DNA of 64,000 nt from Dorea_A amylophila (GTDB lineage Bacteria; Bacillota; Clostridia; Lachnospirales; Lachnospiraceae), in contig NZ_JAOQJW010000015.1 of the NCBI RefSeq assembly GCF_025567265.1, positions 1-64,000 on the forward strand, in the 5' to 3' direction. A program made the translations under genes and the position numbers. The notes beneath the pieces were generated by a model. It did not search any database, was not told the origin of the DNA, and saw only the letters and a list, made by a program, of their open reading frames with translations. This document shows, in pieces, positions 59,292 through 64,000 of this stretch (the stretch's first letter is position 1; every line of letters starts with the position of its first letter).

Positions 59292-61124
59292 ATGAGCAGA
59301 CTGGAAATTGCCTCTCCAAAAAAAGCAAAGATCGTAATGGAAGGCCTTTATAAAGATCTGGAAAGAAGAATCGAATCAAGTCCTCCGGGATTATGTCCTG
59401 TAGATATGGCAAGAGCATTTCTTGAGTTATGTCATGCACAGACCTGTGGAAAATGTGTACCTTGCCGTATCGGATTAGGTCAATTGAACAATTTCATCCG
59501 TGAAGTACTGGATGGAAAAGCAACTATGAAGACGCTGGATATTATGGAGCAGACTGCACTTTCAATCATGGAATCAGCAGACTGTGCAATCGGATATGAG
59601 GCTGCTAATATGGTATACAAAGGATTGATCGGTTATCGTGATGATTACGTTGAACATATCCAGAACGGAAGATGTACCTGTACCTATAATCAGCCGGTAC
59701 CATGTGTATCTTTATGTCCTGCACATGTAGATATTCCGGGATATGTTGCACTGGTAGGTGAAGGCAGATATGCAGATGCGATCCGTCTGCTGAGAAAAGA
59801 TAATCCGTTCCCGACTACATGTGGATTTATCTGTGAACATCCATGTGAAGCAAGATGTAGAAGAAATATGGTGGATGATTCTATTAATATTCGTGGATTA
59901 AAACGTGTAGCAGCAGATTTTGCGGGAGAAGTTGATCCTCCGCAGTGTGCACCGGATACAGGAAAAAAGATTGCAATCCTTGGTGGAGGACCTGGTGGTT
60001 TGAGTGCAGCTTATTATCTGCAGTTAATGGGACATCAGACAACTGTATATGAGATGCTTCCGAAATTAGGAGGAATGCTTCGTTATGGTATTCCGAACTA
60101 CAGACTTCCGAAAGACAGACTTGACGATGATATCCGTGCGATACTGAAGACAGGTGTACAGGTGAAAAATGGTCTGAAGATCGGTCAGGATATTACAATC
60201 CAGCAATTGAGACAGGAATACGATGTTGTTCTGATTACAATCGGGGCAAGTACAGATAAAAAATTAGGATTGGAAAATGAAGATGCAGACGGAATCCTAT
60301 CAGCTGTACAGTTCCTGCGTAACGTAGGGAAGAATCAGATTATGGATTTGACAGGAAAAGAGGTTGCTGTTATCGGTGGAGGTAACGTATCCATGGATGC
60401 AGTCCGTACAGCAAAACGTCTGGGTGCCAAGAAAGTAAGTATCGTTTACAGACGAAGGGTTGCGGATATGACTGCACTTCCGGGAGAAATAGACGGAGCA
60501 GTTGCAGAAGGTATTGAATTACAGACATTGAAAGCACCGTCATCCATTGATGTAGATGAGAATCATCATGTAAAAGGAATCTATGTGACCCCTCAGATGG
60601 TGAGCTCGATCAGAGACGGAAGAGCAAGCATCAAACCTACAGGTGAAGAAGATATTTACATACCATGCGATGTATTAATCGTAGCAATCGGACAGAATAT
60701 CGAAACACATCACTTTGAACAGGCTGGTATTCCGGTTGAACGTGGGAAAATTGTTACCAAAAGCACGGGCGCATTCGAGAACCTTCCGGGTGTATTTGCC
60801 GGAGGAGACTGTGCAAGCGGACCGGCTTCAGTTATTAAGGCAATTGCAGCTGCAAAAGTCGTAGCAGCTAATATTGATGAGTATCTTGGATATCATCATG
60901 AGATTTCCTGCGATGTTGAAATTCCGGAAGCGCATCTGGATGATCGTACACCTTGTGGAAGAGTAAATCTTACAGAAAGAGAAGCGTGTGAAAGAGTCTG
61001 CGATTTTGAGGCAGTGGAAAATTGTATGACAGAAAAAGAAGCGAAACAGGAAGCAGGAAGATGTCTTCGCTGTGATCACTTCGGATACGGTATATTTAAG
61101 GGAGGCAGAGAGACATTATGGTAA
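59292..61124 (+). CDS. NuoF/GltD-like flavoprotein partner of the [FeFe]-hydrogenase
   Basis: The 610-residue protein fuses a NuoF C-terminal-type 4Fe-4S domain (CGKCVPCRIGLGQL, about residues 55-70) with a glutamate-synthase beta-like FAD/NAD(P) oxidoreductase. The latter has cluster cysteines CVSLCPAHVDIPGY and CGFICEHPCEARCRR, and two dinucleotide folds, IAILGGGPGGLSAAYY and VAVIGGGNVSMDAVR, then FAGGDCASGPASV. It overlaps the hydrogenase gene by 7 bp. The complex probably couples NAD(P)H and ferredoxin to hydrogen formation; the exact electron path is inferred. Confidence 0.88.
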   Translation: MSRLEIASPKKAKIVMEGLYKDLERRIESSPPGLCPVDMARAFLELCHAQTCGKCVPCRIGLGQLNNFIREVLDGKATMKTLDIMEQTALSIMESADCAIGYEAANMVYKGLIGYRDDYVEHIQNGRCTCTYNQPVPCVSLCPAHVDIPGYVALVGEGRYADAIRLLRKDNPFPTTCGFICEHPCEARCRRNMVDDSINIRGLKRVAADFAGEVDPPQCAPDTGKKIAILGGGPGGLSAAYYLQLMGHQTTVYEMLPKLGGMLRYGIPNYRLPKDRLDDDIRAILKTGVQVKNGLKIGQDITIQQLRQEYDVVLITIGASTDKKLGLENEDADGILSAVQFLRNVGKNQIMDLTGKEVAVIGGGNVSMDAVRTAKRLGAKKVSIVYRRRVADMTALPGEIDGAVAEGIELQTLKAPSSIDVDENHHVKGIYVTPQMVSSIRDGRASIKPTGEEDIYIPCDVLIVAIGQNIETHHFEQAGIPVERGKIVTKSTGAFENLPGVFAGGDCASGPASVIKAIAAAKVVAANIDEYLGYHHEISCDVEIPEAHLDDRTPCGRVNLTEREACERVCDFEAVENCMTEKEAKQEAGRCLRCDHFGYGIFKGGRETLW

Positions 61125-62854
61125 ATCTTACAATAGATGGAAGAGAGATAACGGTAAAAGAGAATACCACGATCATGGAAGCTGCATCCCAGAATGGAAT
61201 TCCAATTCCGAAACTTTGTTATTTAAAAGGAATCAATGAAATTGCGGCCTGTCGTGTCTGTGTAGTGGAATTAGAAGGAAAAGAGAAACTTATCACCTCA
61301 TGCAATAATGTCGCAAAAGAAGGTATGGTCATTCATACGAACAGTCCGAAAGTCAGAAGACACAGAAGAACAACGGTAGAGCTGATCCTTTCGCAGCATG
61401 ACTGTGAATGTGTTACCTGTTCCAGAAGTGGAAACTGTAGTCTTCAGACGGTTGCAAATGACCTGAATATTATAGATATTCCGTTTAAAATGGAGATTGA
61501 AAGACAGCCATGGAATAAAGAATTCCCATTGATCAGGGATTCTTCCAAGTGTATAAAATGCATGCGCTGTGTACAGGTTTGTGAAAAAGTACAGGGACTT
61601 GGTGTATGGGATGTGGAAGGAACAGGATCAAGAACTACGATCAATGTGGCTGGTCACAGGACAATAGAAGAAGCTGACTGCGCATTATGCGGACAGTGTA
61701 TTACACATTGTCCGGTTGGTGCGTTAAGAGTAAGAGATGATACAGAAGATATATGGGATGCAATTGCAGATCCGGACAAGATTGTAGTTGCACAGGTAGC
61801 TCCGGCTGTCAGAACAGCATGGGGTGAGGAATTTGGACTTTCTGATGATGAAGCAACAGTTGGAAAGATCCTTGACGCTTTGAAGAGAATGGGAGTCGAC
61901 TATGCTTTTGACACCACATTTTCGGCTGACTTGACAATTATGGAAGAAGGGACGGAATTTTTGCACAGATTTACTGCAGGGGAATTGAAAGAGCGTCCGA
62001 TGTTTACTTCCTGTTGCCCGGGATGGCTTAGATTTATCAAATCACAGTATCCACATCTGGTGAGACAGCTTTCAACGGCGAAATCACCGCAGCAGATGTT
62101 CGGAGCTGTGATGAAGACTTACTTTGCAGAGAAGCTCGGAGTATCTCCGCAGAGGATTTACACAGTATCAGTAATGCCATGTGTGGCAAAAAAAGAAGAA
62201 AAGGAGATGGAACTGTTCTATCAGGAATATGAAGGACATGATGTTGATACGGTTATTACGACGAGAGAACTGACAAAGATGATCAAATCAGCGCATATCA
62301 GTCCGGATACACTGTCAGATATAGAAAGTGACCGGCCGATGCAGGATGGAACAGGAGCAGGTGTAATTTTTGGTGCAACAGGAGGTGTCATGGAGGCAGC
62401 TCTTCGTACGGCATACTATCTACTTAAGAGTGAGAATCCGCCGGAAGATGCATTTAAAGCGGTAAGAAGTACAGGATTCAATGAGAATGAGGGAATCCAG
62501 GAGGCGGATTTCCAGATTGACAATGTAACTGTCAGAACGGCTGCAGTTAGTGGTCTAGGCAATGCACGGGCACTTCTGGACCGTATTAACAAAGGGGAAG
62601 TACATTACGACTTCGTAGAAGTCATGGCTTGTCCCGGAGGATGTGTAGGCGGCGGTGGACAGCCGATTCATGATGGAAGGGAGATGGCATACGAAAGAGG
62701 ACGTAAACTCTATCATCTGGATGAGAATGCAAAACGCAGATTTTCGCATGAAAATCATGATGTACAAAAAATGTATGAAGAATATTTTGTAAAACCAAAT
62801 TCGCCGAAATCACACATGCTGTTACATACTGAGCACAATTTGGAACGTTTTTAA
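61118..62854 (+). CDS. [FeFe]-hydrogenase
   Basis: The 578-residue protein has an N-terminal 2Fe-2S domain (CYLKGINEIAACRVC), a His/Cys cluster motif (HDCECVTCSRSGNC), two 4Fe-4S motifs (CIKCMRCVQVCEK and CALCGQCITHCPVG) and the H-cluster signatures TSCCPGW, MPCVAKKEE and MACPGGCVGGGGQP. It evolves or takes up hydrogen. The gene layout with a GltD-like partner resembles the group A2 type. It needs the HydEFG maturases, which are not in the window. Confidence 0.95.
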   Translation: MVNLTIDGREITVKENTTIMEAASQNGIPIPKLCYLKGINEIAACRVCVVELEGKEKLITSCNNVAKEGMVIHTNSPKVRRHRRTTVELILSQHDCECVTCSRSGNCSLQTVANDLNIIDIPFKMEIERQPWNKEFPLIRDSSKCIKCMRCVQVCEKVQGLGVWDVEGTGSRTTINVAGHRTIEEADCALCGQCITHCPVGALRVRDDTEDIWDAIADPDKIVVAQVAPAVRTAWGEEFGLSDDEATVGKILDALKRMGVDYAFDTTFSADLTIMEEGTEFLHRFTAGELKERPMFTSCCPGWLRFIKSQYPHLVRQLSTAKSPQQMFGAVMKTYFAEKLGVSPQRIYTVSVMPCVAKKEEKEMELFYQEYEGHDVDTVITTRELTKMIKSAHISPDTLSDIESDRPMQDGTGAGVIFGATGGVMEAALRTAYYLLKSENPPEDAFKAVRSTGFNENEGIQEADFQIDNVTVRTAAVSGLGNARALLDRINKGEVHYDFVEVMACPGGCVGGGGQPIHDGREMAYERGRKLYHLDENAKRRFSHENHDVQKMYEEYFVKPNSPKSHMLLHTEHNLERF

Positions 62855-62870
62855 ATATCAATGTGTACAG

Positions 62871-62899
62871 AAGAAGCTGCCTGTGGCAGCTTCTTTGTG
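62871..62899 (+). terminator. Terminator after the hydrogenase gene
   Basis: AAGAAGCTGCC (62871-62881) and GGCAGCTTCTT (62885-62895) pair perfectly around TGT. Confidence 0.8.
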
Positions 62900-62926
62900 T
62901 ATAGTGAAAGAGGTGGTAAAAGCAAC

Positions 62927-62944
62927 CTGTTAAAGAATTATCAA
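62927..62944. promoter_or_regulatory. Upstream Rex-like operator of adhE
   Basis: CTGTTAAAGAATTATCAA fits the Rex consensus TTGTTAA-W4-TTAACAA with two arm mismatches and a G in the centre. Confidence 0.6.
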
Positions 62945-62971
62945 ATATGTGAAAAAAATATCAAAAACATA

Positions 62972-63000
62972 TTGACAAAGAATTAACAAATGGTTATACT
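62972..63000 (+). promoter_or_regulatory. adhE promoter overlapped by a Rex-like operator
   Basis: TTGACA (62972-62977), 17 bp, TATACT (62995-63000). TTGACAAAGAATTAACAA (62972-62989) matches the Rex consensus except for two arm positions and a G in the centre, and covers the -35. Rex is the NADH-sensing repressor of fermentation genes. Confidence 0.72.
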
Positions 63001-63044
63001 AAAACCATCGAAAACAAACAAAAACTCACAGGAGGATAATCAAC

Positions 63045-64000
63045 ATGGCGACAAAGAAAAAAGAGAATGTAGTACCAGAGATTATTGACAACGTAGAAGC
63101 TCTCGAAGCTAAGATGAAAGCAATGAGAGAAGCTCAGAAAAAATTTGCTACCTATACACAGGAACAGGTAGACAAGATCTTTTTTGAAGCAGCAATGGCA
63201 GCAAATAAGATGCGTATCCCACTTGCTAAGATGGCAGTAGAGGAGACAGGACGTGGACTTGTAGAAGACAAGATCATCAAAAATCATTACGCAGCAGAGT
63301 ATATTTATAATAAGTATAAAAATGACAAGACATGTGGTGTGATTGAAGAAGACAAAGCATACGGAATTAAAAAGATTGCAGAACCAGTTGGTCTGGTAGC
63401 AGCCGTTATCCCAACTACAAACCCTACATCAACAGCAATCTTTAAGACACTGATCTGTTTGAAAACAAGAAATGCAATCATCATCAGTCCACATCCGGCA
63501 GCAAAGGCATGTACAATTGCGGCAGCGAAAGTTGTTCTTGATGCAGCAGTAAAAGCCGGAGCACCGGAAGGAATCATCGGATGGATCGATGTTCCGTCAT
63601 TAGAGCTGACAACAACAGTTATGAAAGATGCTGATGAGATCCTTGCAACAGGTGGTCCTGGAATGGTTAAATCTGCATATTCTTCAGGAAAACCGGCACT
63701 TGGTGTTGGACCTGGTAACACACCTGTTATCATTGATGATTCCGCAGATATTAAGATGGCAGTTAACTCCATCATCCATTCTAAGACATTTGACAATGGT
63801 ATGATCTGTGCTTCTGAACAGTCAGTAACTGTACTGGACAGCATCTATGATGAAGTTAAGAAAGAATTTGCATACCGTGGATGCTACTTCCTTAAGAAGG
63901 GAGAAGAACTTGATAAAGTCCGCAAGACAATTATCATTAACGGTGCGTTAAATAATAAGATTCCTGGAAAATCAGCATATGAGATTGCAAAATTAGCCGG
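63045..64000 (+). CDS. adhE: Bifunctional acetaldehyde/alcohol dehydrogenase AdhE (5' part)
   Basis: The gene runs off the window; about 318 codons are present. They form the N-terminal acetaldehyde dehydrogenase part: GLVAAVIPTTNPTSTAIFK, GGPGMVKSAYSSGKPALGVG and the catalytic cysteine in DNGMICASEQS. The complete protein would be expected at about 870 residues, with a C-terminal iron alcohol dehydrogenase. It turns acetyl-CoA into ethanol and re-oxidises NADH. AGGAGG precedes the ATG. Two Rex-like sites upstream fit redox control. Confidence 0.93.
   Translation, partial: MATKKKENVVPEIIDNVEALEAKMKAMREAQKKFATYTQEQVDKIFFEAAMAANKMRIPLAKMAVEETGRGLVEDKIIKNHYAAEYIYNKYKNDKTCGVIEEDKAYGIKKIAEPVGLVAAVIPTTNPTSTAIFKTLICLKTRNAIIISPHPAAKACTIAAAKVVLDAAVKAGAPEGIIGWIDVPSLELTTTVMKDADEILATGGPGMVKSAYSSGKPALGVGPGNTPVIIDDSADIKMAVNSIIHSKTFDNGMICASEQSVTVLDSIYDEVKKEFAYRGCYFLKKGEELDKVRKTIIINGALNNKIPGKSAYEIAKLA

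Noticed and set aside
1..64000. CRISPR arrays, insertion sequences, integrases, rRNA genes.
   Set aside because: No regularly spaced repeats, transposase motifs or rRNA-like sequence were found; only one tRNA gene (selC) was seen.

Overview
The window comes from a low-to-mid GC anaerobic Firmicute, most likely a member of the Lachnospiraceae. This rests on AGGAGG ribosome-binding sites before almost every gene, a zinc-type S14, an S10-spc-alpha ribosomal cluster that includes rpsD and a KOW-domain protein, an [FeFe]-hydrogenase, AdhE, and Stickland fermentation through a selenium-dependent D-proline reductase. No rRNA, CRISPR array, phage or insertion sequence was seen.

Layout. 0.1-5.7 kb: an aldehyde/alcohol dehydrogenase pair read leftwards, a divergent MerR regulator, a small unknown gene, and an lrgA-lrgB-cytidylate-kinase-like operon. 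6.0-9.7 kb: an ABC export module whose middle gene is a secreted, membrane-anchored adaptor-like protein. 9.8-13.6 kb: a visibly AT-rich block with a second ABC transporter (small membrane protein, large permease, ATPase) and a PadR regulator. 13.6-18.5 kb: aldo/keto reductase, PTS IIC-type membrane protein, CobA-type ATPase, small alarmone synthetase and PHP phosphoesterase.

18.5-38 kb is a selenium and proline-reduction island. It holds yedF, selD (itself a UGA-containing selenoprotein gene), selA, selB, a LysR regulator, a cysteine-desulfurase-like enzyme, yedE, a TusA-like protein and a Se/S-carrier-like (DUF3343) protein. These cover selenium import, carriage, activation to selenophosphate and selenocysteine insertion. 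They are followed by a TetR gene, proline racemase (prdF), tRNA-Sec (selC), prdC, prdA, a small prd gene, prdB (in-frame UGA), prdD, prdE and a TSUP-type permease. The selenium genes therefore sit next to a major user of selenium: proline racemase makes D-proline and PrdA/PrdB reduce it to 5-aminovalerate. A 19-bp palindrome, TTATAGA-N5-TCTATAA, recurs before prdF, prdC, the permease and the PHP gene and may mark a regulon. A sigma-54-like promoter lies before prdA.

38-42.4 kb: a strongly structured candidate non-coding RNA, a decayed sodium-dependent (NSS/SNF) transporter gene, a LysR gene and an intact NSS paralogue. Both NSS genes have a good sigma-A promoter followed at once by an intrinsic terminator, which suggests attenuation. 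42.5-59.05 kb: the complete S10-spc-alpha cluster from rpsJ to rplQ with secY, adk, map, infA, rpmJ and rpoA, and with structured leaders before rpsJ and rpsM. 59.3-64 kb: a flavoprotein/[FeFe]-hydrogenase operon and the start of adhE, which has two Rex-like operators.
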